Source: Pseudomonas kairouanensis
Lineage (GTDB): Bacteria > Pseudomonadota > Gammaproteobacteria > Pseudomonadales > Pseudomonadaceae
Reading direction: 5' to 3'
Length of the DNA stretch: 43,680 nucleotides
Assembly (NCBI RefSeq): GCF_004682055.1
Contig: NZ_QUZU01000049.1
Span: forward strand, 1 to 43,680
The notes under the pieces: generated by a model
Told to the model about the DNA's origin: nothing
Database searches by the model: none
The model's input: the letters and a program-made list of their open reading frames with translations, nothing else
Shown here: positions 16,064 to 24,877 of the stretch, piece by piece
Layout of the letters: every line of letters begins with the position of its first letter
Numbering within the stretch: position 1 is the stretch's first letter
Translations under genes and position numbers: made by a program

Positions 16064-16939
16064 ATGAAACGCAAGCAGTCCGTCGAACAAGTGCGCTGGG
16101 ACCTGGCACTTCGCTATCGCCTGATCGAGACCGTCGCCTGGTGGGAAGGCCGCCTGAACACGGGGCACTTGATCCAGAGCTTCGGCATCAGCCGCCAACA
16201 GGCGTCCAAGGACATCAACACCTACATGAAGGAGCATGCGCCCCGAAACTTGACATATGACAAGCAACGTAAAGGCTACGTCCCCAGCAAACACTTCAAA
16301 CCGCTGTTCATCGACGACAGCGCCAGCGCCTACCTGCACCTGCTTTATCAGAACAATGAACGGGCCCTGCACATCGACGGGCTGGCCCTGGCCTACGCCC
16401 ATACCAAGGTGCTGGAAGTGCCCGACCGGCCGATTCGCCCGCAAGTGCTGCGGCCTCTGCTGGCGGCCTGCCGCGATGGTTTGCGCCTGGAAACCGAGTA
16501 CGTGTCCCTCAACACCCCGAACGTGGAGATCCGCCTGATCGCGCCCCACACCCTGGTGTACACCGGGATGCGCTGGCATGTGCGCGCCTACTGCGAGAAG
16601 AACCGCCAGTACCGGGACTTCGTGCTCAGCCGTCTGCGCGGTGAGCCGGACCTGCTCGACGCGTCGCAGAACACCCAGGCGCTGGACGAGGACTGGAACA
16701 CCGAGGTGCCGATCATCTTCACTCCCGATGGCCGCTTGAGTACCCCGCAACAGGCGATCATTGAGACCGACTTCGGCATGACCGACGGGCAATTGGTGGT
16801 CCCCAGCCGCAGGGCGCTGGTGAAGTACGTGTTGCGTCGCTACCAGGTCGACCCGCGCAACCAGGCCACCAACCCCGAGGCCCAGCAGATTGTGGTGAGC
16901 AATATCAAGGAACTGCGGCCATGGCTCATGCATGATTGA
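16064..16939 (+). CDS. WYL-domain transcriptional regulator, BrxR/CapW-like
   Basis: A 291-aa protein. The N-terminal winged HTH (about 12-72, with GHLIQSFGISRQQASKDINTY) is followed by a WYL domain (about 130-195) in which the family core reads WHVRAYC (171-177) and continues to RDFVLSRL, then a C-terminal WCX-like dimerisation region. Length and order match BrxR/CapW regulators, which repress BREX, CBASS and other anti-phage operons and are thought to sense a ligand through the WYL domain. The ATG at 16064 has GGAGCGGGT upstream. It is divergent from the GTPase block; its tail overlaps the convergent ankyrin gene by 14 bp. The link to defence is from family knowledge. Confidence 0.86.
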   Translation: MKRKQSVEQVRWDLALRYRLIETVAWWEGRLNTGHLIQSFGISRQQASKDINTYMKEHAPRNLTYDKQRKGYVPSKHFKPLFIDDSASAYLHLLYQNNERALHIDGLALAYAHTKVLEVPDRPIRPQVLRPLLAACRDGLRLETEYVSLNTPNVEIRLIAPHTLVYTGMRWHVRAYCEKNRQYRDFVLSRLRGEPDLLDASQNTQALDEDWNTEVPIIFTPDGRLSTPQQAIIETDFGMTDGQLVVPSRRALVKYVLRRYQVDPRNQATNPEAQQIVVSNIKELRPWLMHD

Positions 16940-17528
16940 GACCCATCTCCCGCCACAGGCGCAGGGCACGCAGGCAGTTGTCGACTTCGGCCGCGAGTAG
17001 CTGCCGCGCCAGCAACTGATGCCCCTGCTGCAGGGCAATGGCGCGCACGGTATCGCCCTGGTGGTTCTTCGCGTTCAGATCAAGCCCGTACGCGTGGCAG
17101 TGGGTGATGAAGTAGCGAGCGGCCTTCACATGGCCGTTGATCAGCAGCCAATGCAGCGGTGTATTCCCCAGCGCGTCACGATCATTGAGGCTCGCCCCCA
17201 GCCGATGGCGGGCTTGCAGGGTTTTGACATTGCCATGGCGCGCCGGCAGGTGGATGAACTTGTCGTGGGGCATAAAGCTGCCTCGACCCGCCCACTGCCG
17301 CAGCTGCGGGTCGCTCTTGGCACCGAGGGCCTCCAGGGTGCGCGCACGCTCGCTGCGCCCAAGGCGGTAGGCCAGGTCCAGCGGTGTGTCGCCGGCCAGG
17401 TCGCGCTGGTTCAACCCCGGCGTATCAAGGGGCTGCGCCTCATCGAGCAACACCCACAGGTGCCAGTCGCCAAGGCCCAGTTCGGCCAGATCCTCCTTGC
17501 GATCAAACACAGTGATCCACCGCGCCAT
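16926..17528 (-). CDS. ankyrin-repeat protein
   Basis: A 200-aa protein with at least three ankyrin-like units: DLAGDTPLDLAYRLGRSERA, DALGNTPLHWLLINGHVKAA and NHQGDTVRAIALQQGHQLLA. No signal peptide or membrane helix is visible, so it is probably a cytoplasmic protein-binding scaffold. The start at 17528 (MARWITVFDRK) overlaps the end of the nuclease-helicase gene by 26 bp; a start at 17552 is also possible, and neither has a strong Shine-Dalgarno, so translation is likely coupled. It probably binds or regulates the large protein encoded just upstream. Confidence 0.78.
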   Translation of the reverse strand: MARWITVFDRKEDLAELGLGDWHLWVLLDEAQPLDTPGLNQRDLAGDTPLDLAYRLGRSERARTLEALGAKSDPQLRQWAGRGSFMPHDKFIHLPARHGNVKTLQARHRLGASLNDRDALGNTPLHWLLINGHVKAARYFITHCHAYGLDLNAKNHQGDTVRAIALQQGHQLLARQLLAAEVDNCLRALRLWREMGLNHA

Positions 17529-20500
17529 AGCGGATAGCCATGCACAGGCCATTGACCAGGCTCATCTCATGGGGCGTCACGCAACGCACGGCGCTCAGGT
17601 CCGGGCTGGCGATGATGCATGCCAGGGACTTGGCGCGGCTGACCGCCACGTTTAGGCGGTTTTTCGAGTATAGAAAACCGATGTCCCGTGGCAGGTAATC
17701 CTCGTTGGACGTGGCCATCGACACAATGACAATTTCCGCCTCCTGACCCTGGAACTTGTCCACAGTGCCCACGCGCGCGCCTGCTGGCAGCACCTGCTTG
17801 AGCCGTTGCACCTGCAGGTTGTAAGGCGCAACCACCAGGATATTCTCCAAGCCGACGCCGTGCGCCTGGCCCTTGCTGTCGACAAACCGCTGCCGCAAAA
17901 AGTACCCGTAAAGTGCCTGGACCTGCGCCGCTTCTTCTTCCGAACTCTGGCTATTGCCATCGTGCTGCACGGGGCAAAACATCAAACCGCTGCTGGGGAT
18001 GTGCGGCTGCTGACCATCGAGTAGCAATACCCGCCGTTCAGTGCCAGGAGCAGAGGACAACTGCCCTTCGTAGACTGCCTGGGAAATGAACGAACACACC
18101 CGAGGATGCATCCGCCAGGTACGCGCGAGGAACACACCGCGGTCCGCCGCAATGGTCGGCGTGCCATCGAGCAGGTAATCGAGGATAGAGTCACCAGAGC
18201 GTCCGGGATGCACGCCCTGCACCGGCTGCGATAGCTGCATTTGGTCGCCCATCAACACGATATTGCGCGCCGCCATGCCCATGGTAACCAGGTTCGCCAC
18301 GCTGACTTGGCCCGCCTCATCGATAAAGAGGTAGTCCAATTGTTCGCTGAACGCCTCGTCCGAGAGGATCCACGCGGTGCCGGCGACCAAAGCGGTCGAC
18401 GGCCCACAGGCCGCGAGGAACGCCTTTTTGTCACTGAGGGAGCGAATGCAGCGGCCGTTGAATTCATTGCCCTCCCCGTCCGAAGACTTTTTGCAGCCGC
18501 TGAAGATGAACCCATCCTCCTCGGCGCGCGCTTCAACCGCCGCCAATAGGTTATGGATAGCCTGGTGCGAGTTGGAGGTCACGCCAATGCGCTTGCCCGC
18601 CTTGAGTAGGTCGACGATGACGTGGGAGCCGGTGAAGGTCTTGCCGGTACCCGGCGGCCCCTGGATAAACAGCACACTGTTGTCGAGGTTGCGCACGGCG
18701 TGCTTGATCGCTTCCAGCGGCTCCAGGGCTGGATCGAGCAACGCGGCGCCCGGCTCGATGCCCTTGATTCGAGGGGCGCGGCGGTGCAGGAAATCGCTCA
18801 CCGCCGCGAAGCGCCGCTGGCCGGCCAGCACGCTGTCGGCATAGCGAAACAACGCATCGCGCAGGGCGGCCGTGGAGATCGGTGGGCCGGGGATTGCGTC
18901 GAAACGGTCTGACGGGGCGTTTTTCTCAGTGGCCTTGAAAGTGGCCAGGCCCTGCTCGGCATCGAGGTGGTGCAACTCAATTGGAGCAAGGGACTCGGCG
19001 ATGGCCACCGTGGCACCGTCGCGCAATTTGGTTTCCTGAGGCTCGAAGCGGTATTCGTATAAAAACGACCGCTTGATCGGCTCTGGTGGGGTTTGCGTAC
19101 GCACCAGCCCAGCCAGGCTTTCGATGTCGTCCAGCAGTTCCTCGGTGCTCATGTCCTGGCGGCTGAACATTTGCCACCAACTGGGCTTGTCGGCGCGACG
19201 GTGAAAGTCGAGCAACTGGAAGGTCAGCAGGCGTACCGGGTCTTCGCCATGGGGCCCGTCGAGCAGATGCTGGCGGTAGTGCTCCAGGCGAATTTCCAGG
19301 TCAGTCTGCTCAACGACGACCCGTTCACTCGCGGGCTCAGGCGTGGCGAAATTGCCCGTCCCCTCCGGTTTGATACTCAGCAACCAATTGCGCAAAAGGA
19401 AAGTGGAACGTACATCTTCTTGGTTGTACTGCTCAATTTGTTCCAGCAGTGCCAAGTCGCCGGTCTCTTTCCAGCGTTCATAAAACACAATGCTGGCGCC
19501 CGCGTTGGTGACATCACCTTCGCGCTGCTCCATGTAGAAACGCTCGATGTACTTGATCGAATAGCTGGGCTGCGACACGCGGATGGCCTCGCGCACCACC
19601 TTATACAGGTCCACTAGTTTGCCGTTGCGCAACAAACCGTCCACTTGGGCTTCGCGCGTGCCGTGCTGGCTCATCAGGCGCTTGATCGCCGTCTCTTCAT
19701 AGCTGGCGTAATGGTAGATATGGGCGTTGGGGTAACGCTTGAGGTGGGCAACTACCCAGTCGATGAAGCACTCGAATGCGACTTTTTCTTCATTCCGGGT
19801 GTGGGCCCAGAACGGCAGGAAAGTTGGCAGACTACCCTCATCGATATACAGGCCGAAGAGGTATTCCAGCCCCCCCTCCTCCAGGGGGTTGCCCTCCATG
19901 TCAAAGAACAGATCCCCTTCGGCTGCAGGCGGCATCCGATTGAAACCGCGACGGTCACCTACCACCGGCAGCCGCTCAAACAAAGGCTCGTGACTTGTGC
20001 GCCCCTGAAACTGCAAACGCGCCTGATGACGCAACTTGCTCAACGACTCCCATGGCAGTTTCGGTACGCGCAAGGCATCGGGGCTCTGCGCCAGTTGGCG
20101 CAAGGTGGTCACCCCGGCGCCTTGCAGCTTGTTGATTTGCGAACGGCTGATGCCCGCAACGGCCGAGAGGTGATCGTCTCGCTGACGCTGCCCGTCACAG
20201 CGCTCGCGCCATGCGCAGAACCCACAATGCCCACAAGGTTCGGGGTAAGTGGTGGGCGGCTCGGCCAGCCGGGTGAAGGCATCGAAGCGTTGCAGCACCT
20301 GCTCCAGATAATCGGCGTAGTCCGCGACCCGGAATGCCTGCTCGGTTCGCGCCGCATCCCCCAGTACCACGTACATGAACTGCGGCTGCACGCCCTGGAT
20401 CGGCACTAACAGGCGCGAATAGAGCGCGGTTTGCACCAGGAACTTGGCCTTGGCGGTTTTGGCCAGCTTGGTGTCGATGACCTCATAACTGAACGCGCCC

Positions 20501-20871
20501 AGTGTCGACGGCTGCGCCACTTTACGCAGGAAGTCGGCGTGGCCCATTAGGGCGCCGTCCTGCAGCGACGCCTGGAAGATGATATCGACGCCAGCGCGCA
20601 TGGCCTCAATCGTCAGTTCGACGCGACGCTCGAAACTCGGATCGCCCTCGGCAATGTCGAGAACGTTGGCGTACTCGCTTTTGAGCCGCTGGAAAAAGGC
20701 CGCCTCATGGGCCAGCCCCTTGTCCTGGATCAGGCGGTTTTGCTCGCTGTCCTGCGCCTTTGGCATGGGGGTAACGAGATGCTCAAGGTCCAGCGCCGTT
20801 AGGTGCTGACATTCGAGAAAACCGCACAGATCGGAGGCGGAGTACAGCCGGGTGCCATTTCGGGTTTGCAT
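17503..20871 (-). CDS. TM0106-family RecB-like nuclease fused to a SF1 (Upf1-like) helicase
   Basis: A 1122-aa multidomain protein. Residues 1-230 form a RecB/Cas4-like nuclease with GHAD (110-113), the D-x-K pair (D133, K135), QTALYS (147-152) and iron-sulfur-type cysteines (C16 or C21 with C216, C219, C225). Residues about 318-500 form a DEDD-type RNase H-like domain (D324, E326 in FFDMEGNP; YNQEDVRST near 482). The C-terminal helicase has Walker A GPPGTGKT (738-745), Walker B LFIDEAGQ (848-855), a GDQMQLSQP motif, DKFQGQEAEIV and a final RLNVAVSRAK. It should load on and cut nucleic acid using ATP. The ATG at 20871 has AGGA about 12 bases upstream. All catalytic motifs look intact. Confidence 0.88.
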   Translation of the reverse strand: MQTRNGTRLYSASDLCGFLECQHLTALDLEHLVTPMPKAQDSEQNRLIQDKGLAHEAAFFQRLKSEYANVLDIAEGDPSFERRVELTIEAMRAGVDIIFQASLQDGALMGHADFLRKVAQPSTLGAFSYEVIDTKLAKTAKAKFLVQTALYSRLLVPIQGVQPQFMYVVLGDAARTEQAFRVADYADYLEQVLQRFDAFTRLAEPPTTYPEPCGHCGFCAWRERCDGQRQRDDHLSAVAGISRSQINKLQGAGVTTLRQLAQSPDALRVPKLPWESLSKLRHQARLQFQGRTSHEPLFERLPVVGDRRGFNRMPPAAEGDLFFDMEGNPLEEGGLEYLFGLYIDEGSLPTFLPFWAHTRNEEKVAFECFIDWVVAHLKRYPNAHIYHYASYEETAIKRLMSQHGTREAQVDGLLRNGKLVDLYKVVREAIRVSQPSYSIKYIERFYMEQREGDVTNAGASIVFYERWKETGDLALLEQIEQYNQEDVRSTFLLRNWLLSIKPEGTGNFATPEPASERVVVEQTDLEIRLEHYRQHLLDGPHGEDPVRLLTFQLLDFHRRADKPSWWQMFSRQDMSTEELLDDIESLAGLVRTQTPPEPIKRSFLYEYRFEPQETKLRDGATVAIAESLAPIELHHLDAEQGLATFKATEKNAPSDRFDAIPGPPISTAALRDALFRYADSVLAGQRRFAAVSDFLHRRAPRIKGIEPGAALLDPALEPLEAIKHAVRNLDNSVLFIQGPPGTGKTFTGSHVIVDLLKAGKRIGVTSNSHQAIHNLLAAVEARAEEDGFIFSGCKKSSDGEGNEFNGRCIRSLSDKKAFLAACGPSTALVAGTAWILSDEAFSEQLDYLFIDEAGQVSVANLVTMGMAARNIVLMGDQMQLSQPVQGVHPGRSGDSILDYLLDGTPTIAADRGVFLARTWRMHPRVCSFISQAVYEGQLSSAPGTERRVLLLDGQQPHIPSSGLMFCPVQHDGNSQSSEEEAAQVQALYGYFLRQRFVDSKGQAHGVGLENILVVAPYNLQVQRLKQVLPAGARVGTVDKFQGQEAEIVIVSMATSNEDYLPRDIGFLYSKNRLNVAVSRAKSLACIIASPDLSAVRCVTPHEMSLVNGLCMAIRYGAVDHCV

Positions 20872-20934
20872 GGTTATGCGTATTCCTGTGGCGTGCCCGG
20901 TACCGCTGCACGAGGGGTGGACTGGAGCAAGGGC

Positions 20935-22386
20935 TCAGGCGTCGAGGTTGCAGTCGTGGAAAAACTCCTCGAACAGCGGCGTGGGCAGATGATCGGCGTC
21001 GAGCAGGCCGAAGTGTTTGCCGACGTTGCGTCCCACAGCCATCAAGGTTTTTGCGCTGCCGGGTGTGCCGGCGTAGCCCGCGTTCAGAATCGACTCGACC
21101 CGTGCATTGAGGCTTGTTTCCCGCTGGTAGGCTCGCCCCGTGATCAACACGTCCACTAGGCAGACGTTATGTCGCTCGTCTCCCAGGGTGAACGGCTCCA
21201 GCACCTCGCTGCCGCGCACCGCATACAAGCCGTCCCGGCCACCGGCGACGATGCGCTCAAGGGTTTGGAGGGTGCAATCGAACAGGGCAAATTCATCCAT
21301 GGAAAACGCAAAGCAGTAGCTCTTGGCAGTCGAGCGCGAAATCGGGCGGTGAGTCGACAGCCAGTCGATAAAGGGGGCTTCATTCGGCTCGCCGCCCTGG
21401 CGGCGGTACTCCAGGTAGTCGTTGAGGGTGTGGTTGAAGGTGTGCCCTGGGGGCACCCAGCCGGTGCTGCCAGGTGCGTCACCCTGCTCGTCATCCACCA
21501 AGGTTTTCGGCGCTACGCCAAAACAGTTCAGGTCATAACCGAGGATGAACAGGCTGGCTTCGAACGCATGGCAGCGCACGGGCAATGTGCCGTGCTCGGC
21601 GAACCAATCGGTGCGTTCAAGCAGTGCGCGGATAATCCAGCCCAGCCTCACCTGCGCGCGGGCCCATGCCGGATAGGAGATCGATGAAAACTGTGGCGCA
21701 GCCAAGCCGTTGACAAAATCGCCGGGGTTGCGCAGTTGGCTGCCACGGGCACGCCCGGACGGAAACACCAGCAAGGGCTTGCGGCTACCCGTCCATTGCT
21801 GGCGAAACAGCGAGTACAGCATGCCCATCGCGGCCCCCACACGGCTGTCATAGATCGGCGAGCCAGAGGTATCGAGCAGCGCGTGAATCTTGGTGAGGCC
21901 CGCATCAAAGCGCTGCACGCTGTGCTCGTTGAGGTTTTCCAGGTCAGTGTCACCATCCAGTGCCATGAGCCCGGCCATCTGACGCAGGTAAGCAGTCAAC
22001 TCACCCTTGGCCGCCAACCGCTTCAGAAACAGAACCGCCCCGCTCACCCCGCCCCAGCGCAGCACTTGCAGGCAGGCCTGGAGCGCCTGTTTTTCGTCCC
22101 CGGCGTGTACCGAACTGGCCAGCCACTCGCGAAGTTGGCCGAGGGAGCGCTGGGTCTGCGCCCAGGTTTGAGCGTCGACCGGATTCTGATGCGTGTCCCG
22201 CCAGCTCGCCTTCCAGCGGTAGTGCTGGATGACGTGCTCAAACCCCTGCACGTCCTCACTCACCCCCCCTGGCACAGCGTTGCTGGGTTTGAAGCGCAGG
22301 TTGAAGGTGAGTGAGGGCAAACGTACGTGCAACCAGGCAACAAACGCCTCGACTTCAGGTTGAGCGAGGAACTGTTCACGCTTCAT
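20935..22386 (-). CDS. unrecognised 483-aa protein with a possible DNA-glycosylase-like motif
   Basis: I cannot place this protein in a named family. It looks soluble. Residues 166-185 (TKIHALLDTSGSPIYDSRVG) resemble the K..H.L.....PIYD.RV segment seen in some helix-hairpin-helix glycosylase-fold proteins of accessory loci; the match is short and only suggestive. Aromatic and Trp-rich stretches occur throughout. The ATG at 22386 has AAGGCGG upstream. The stop is 63 bp before the nuclease-helicase start, so the two are probably one leftward operon with the ankyrin gene, and it diverges from the HEPN gene. Confidence 0.7.
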   Translation of the reverse strand: MKREQFLAQPEVEAFVAWLHVRLPSLTFNLRFKPSNAVPGGVSEDVQGFEHVIQHYRWKASWRDTHQNPVDAQTWAQTQRSLGQLREWLASSVHAGDEKQALQACLQVLRWGGVSGAVLFLKRLAAKGELTAYLRQMAGLMALDGDTDLENLNEHSVQRFDAGLTKIHALLDTSGSPIYDSRVGAAMGMLYSLFRQQWTGSRKPLLVFPSGRARGSQLRNPGDFVNGLAAPQFSSISYPAWARAQVRLGWIIRALLERTDWFAEHGTLPVRCHAFEASLFILGYDLNCFGVAPKTLVDDEQGDAPGSTGWVPPGHTFNHTLNDYLEYRRQGGEPNEAPFIDWLSTHRPISRSTAKSYCFAFSMDEFALFDCTLQTLERIVAGGRDGLYAVRGSEVLEPFTLGDERHNVCLVDVLITGRAYQRETSLNARVESILNAGYAGTPGSAKTLMAVGRNVGKHFGLLDADHLPTPLFEEFFHDCNLDA

Positions 22387-22452
22387 TCAGACCGCCTTGC
22401 GGGTAATATCGAATGGCCATACCCTATGCAAAACAACAGGCCGCGTCCACGT

Positions 22453-22472
22453 TGTGTGTACATACAGGTAAA
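22453..22472. promoter_or_regulatory. palindrome and shared 11-base word in the HEPN/483-aa divergent promoter
   Basis: TGTGTGTACATACA (22453-22466) is a near-palindrome with one mismatched pair. It overlaps ATACAGGTAAA (22462-22472), the same 11-mer found at 16030-16040 beside the WYL regulator. In both places the word lies about 75-95 bases upstream of a leftward start. This could be a second target of the WYL regulator. Sequence sharing is observed; regulation is inferred. Confidence 0.35.
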
Positions 22473-22581
22473 CAAAGAGAGCAGGTTATAACGCCCAAGC
22501 CAGACGCTTTGCAGACCGTTCAACGTTTACCGCCAACACCTGTCAAGTTTTCAGACATACGCACTCAAGGATCGACCGCCC

Positions 22582-23229
22582 ATGGACCATCAAGTACTCA
22601 AGGCCCGTCATCGTCAGGAACGTGAAGGCCACCACCCCAACCTTACTTTGCGTGTACATCGAGCCTTGAGCTGGCTGAACCGCGCCGACCAGACCGAGGA
22701 TGTCGATGGGCGCTTTATCTTCCTGTGGATCGCTTTCAACTCTGCCTATGCCACCGATATCGATGAGCAATACCGCCTTTCGGAACAGACCACGTTCAAA
22801 GCCTTCCTGGACAAACTCTGCGGGCTGGACAGCGACAACCTGATCGAAAACCTGGTGTGGTCCGAGTTTTCCGGCAGCATTCGGGCATTGCTCGACAACC
22901 CCTATGTATTTCAGAGCTTTTGGGACCACCAGAACGGCAAGATCAGCGAAGCCCAATGGACCGAACGCTTCACCAGCGGCCGTCGCGCCGCTCAACAAGC
23001 CCTGGCCAACCGCAACACGCCCGCCGTGCTCGGCGTGCTGTTCAACCGGATCTACACCTTGCGCAACCAGTTGATGCATGGCGGCGCCACCTGGAACAGC
23101 AGCGTCAACCGCGACCAACTGCGCGATTGCTCCAATCTGCTCGGCAAGCTGGTGCCGGTAATTATTTTGCTGATGCTGGATAACCCGCAGACCCTTTGGG
23201 GGGATGCGTGTTATCCGGTGGTCAGTTGA
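22582..23229 (+). CDS. HEPN-like protein with R-x4-H motif
   Basis: A 215-aa, mainly helical, soluble protein. Residues 161-166 read RNQLMH, the R-x4-6-H motif of HEPN RNases, in a helix with the usual context (NRIYTLRNQLMHGG). Residues 43-57 (GRFIFLWIAFNSAYA) match the N-terminal helix seen in Apea-like HEPN proteins. HEPN domains commonly cut RNA in toxin and anti-phage systems, though some are inactive scaffolds. The ATG at 22582 has AAGGA 10 bases upstream. It is divergent from the 483-aa gene and closes the accessory block before a terminator. Confidence 0.75.
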   Translation: MDHQVLKARHRQEREGHHPNLTLRVHRALSWLNRADQTEDVDGRFIFLWIAFNSAYATDIDEQYRLSEQTTFKAFLDKLCGLDSDNLIENLVWSEFSGSIRALLDNPYVFQSFWDHQNGKISEAQWTERFTSGRRAAQQALANRNTPAVLGVLFNRIYTLRNQLMHGGATWNSSVNRDQLRDCSNLLGKLVPVIILLMLDNPQTLWGDACYPVVS

Positions 23230-23279
23230 AACGGCCGTGAGGGCGAATTGAGTGCAGCCACTGTTTCACACGCCCACAA

Positions 23280-23300
23280 AGCCCGCATGACGCGGGTTTT
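23280..23300 (+). terminator. rho-independent terminator after the HEPN gene
   Basis: CCCGC (23282-23286) pairs with GCGGG (23292-23296) and TTTT follows directly. It lies about 50 bases after the HEPN stop. Confidence 0.7.
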
Positions 23301-23428
23301 GCCTTTTACTCTCAAGCGCCTCAGAAATTCCTCACTCGTTCACGAAATATTCAGAAACACCAACAGATACTAGCCCACTGCAATGACCGCTCTCCCGAGC
23401 CGTCCCTCTGCCTTGGTAGCCAACACCC

Positions 23429-24862
23429 ATGACGCGCCCCGCTCCCCTGCTGTTGTTGCTGGTAGGTCTGTTGTTCTTTTTCGCCCTGGGCAAGCACGAA
23501 CTGCAAGGGTCCACCGAAGCCCGCGTCGCCGGGATCGCCATGGCCATGCACCTGGACAATGACTGGGTGGTGCCGCGCCTGTTTCGCGAGCCCTTCCTGG
23601 AAAAACCGCCCCTGAGCCTGTGGCTCGACGCCGGGGCGATTCGGCTGTTTGGCGGTACTCCCTGGGCCGTGCGCCTGGCGTCGGCGTTTGCCGGGTTGTT
23701 CAGTGTGATGCTGGTCTACGGGATGCTGCGCCAGTTTGGCCGGCCCAAGGCATTGGCGTTCTGCGCCGCGTTGATCCTGGCGACCATGGCCAGTTTCTGG
23801 GGCAACGTGCGCGGTGTGGGCGAAGATGCATTGCTCACCCTCGGTGTGACCACAGCGTTGCTGGCGTTTTACCAAGCCGTGCGCCCTGATCGCCAAGGGT
23901 CGAGCGCCTGGGCCTGGGCGCTGTTTACCGCTGGCATGGTGATCGCCACCCTGAGCAAAGGTGTGCTGGGCCTGGCGATGCCGGGCATGGTGATTTTCGG
24001 GTACCTGGCCGTGACCTGCGCGATGGACAGGCGCCTGCACATCGGTCATTGGCTCAAGCCAGGGCTGTTGACCTTGCTGGCGTTGGTGCCGCTGATGATC
24101 TGGCTGGGGTTTCTGTACCAGCGCGGCGGCCTGCAGGCGGTGGGGGAAGTGCTGTGGACCAACAGCGTCGGGCGGTTCAGCGGCTCATTCGTCGAAGCCG
24201 GGCATTACGAGCCCTTCTACTACTACATTGCCAAGCTGCCCCAGGCGTTTTTGCCGTGGAATATCCTGGTGTACCTGGGCCTGTGGCATTTTCGTAAAAG
24301 CCTGATGCGCAATCGCTACCGCCTGTTTTTCAGTGTGTGGCTGGTGGCGCAGTTCACCCTGCTGACGCTGGCCTCCAGCAAGCGCACTGTCTATTTGATG
24401 TGCCTTACCCCGGCCGCTGCCGTGCTTGCGGCCGAATATGCCCTGGTGGTGCTGCACTGGCTTGAGGATCGCAAACCCGGCCTGTATCGCTACCATCGTC
24501 ACGGGGTCGTCGGGGTATTTGCCGTGCTGTTTGCCAGCTACCTGAGCACCGCCTTCTGGTTTGCACCCAGGGCAGACAAGCGCGAGTCCTTCGTGCCGGT
24601 GATCAGCCAGGTCCAGGCGTTGCAGGCACAAGGGCGGGAGGTGGCGCTGTTTCAGCCGAACGAACGTATTGCCGGCGCCGGGGTGTTCTATATGCAGGCT
24701 TATGTGCCGATCCTGCAAACCGAGCCCGAGCTGCGGGCCTTCCTCAGCGCCAGACCGGGCAACGTTGCATTGCTCGATCACACCAACGGGCTGGCGCAGA
24801 AGGTGACCGTCATCCGGCAGATGGCAATCAGCCGCCAGCCTTACTACTTCGTCCAGCAGTAA
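23429..24862 (+). CDS. ArnT/PMT-like membrane glycosyltransferase
   Basis: A 477-aa polytopic protein with about ten hydrophobic segments. The N-terminal periplasmic loop holds the family marks STEARVAGIAMAM (about 28-40) and FLEKPPLSLWLDA (about 56-68), as in ArnT and related GT-C glycosyltransferases that use polyprenyl-phosphate sugar donors on lipid A or other envelope acceptors. It is shorter than ArnT (about 550 aa), lacking much of the periplasmic C-terminal domain, and is not next to arn genes, so donor and acceptor are unknown. The ATG at 23429 has no clear Shine-Dalgarno. It converges on the yqhA-like gene with a 15-bp gap and no terminator seen between them. Confidence 0.82.
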   Translation: MTRPAPLLLLLVGLLFFFALGKHELQGSTEARVAGIAMAMHLDNDWVVPRLFREPFLEKPPLSLWLDAGAIRLFGGTPWAVRLASAFAGLFSVMLVYGMLRQFGRPKALAFCAALILATMASFWGNVRGVGEDALLTLGVTTALLAFYQAVRPDRQGSSAWAWALFTAGMVIATLSKGVLGLAMPGMVIFGYLAVTCAMDRRLHIGHWLKPGLLTLLALVPLMIWLGFLYQRGGLQAVGEVLWTNSVGRFSGSFVEAGHYEPFYYYIAKLPQAFLPWNILVYLGLWHFRKSLMRNRYRLFFSVWLVAQFTLLTLASSKRTVYLMCLTPAAAVLAAEYALVVLHWLEDRKPGLYRYHRHGVVGVFAVLFASYLSTAFWFAPRADKRESFVPVISQVQALQAQGREVALFQPNERIAGAGVFYMQAYVPILQTEPELRAFLSARPGNVALLDHTNGLAQKVTVIRQMAISRQPYYFVQQ

Positions 24863-24877
24863 GGCCGGCGCGGGGCA

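Noticed and set aside
15687..16109. 140-aa version of the small membrane protein
   Set aside because: It would extend through the divergent promoter and into the regulator gene; the start at 15944 has a ribosome site.
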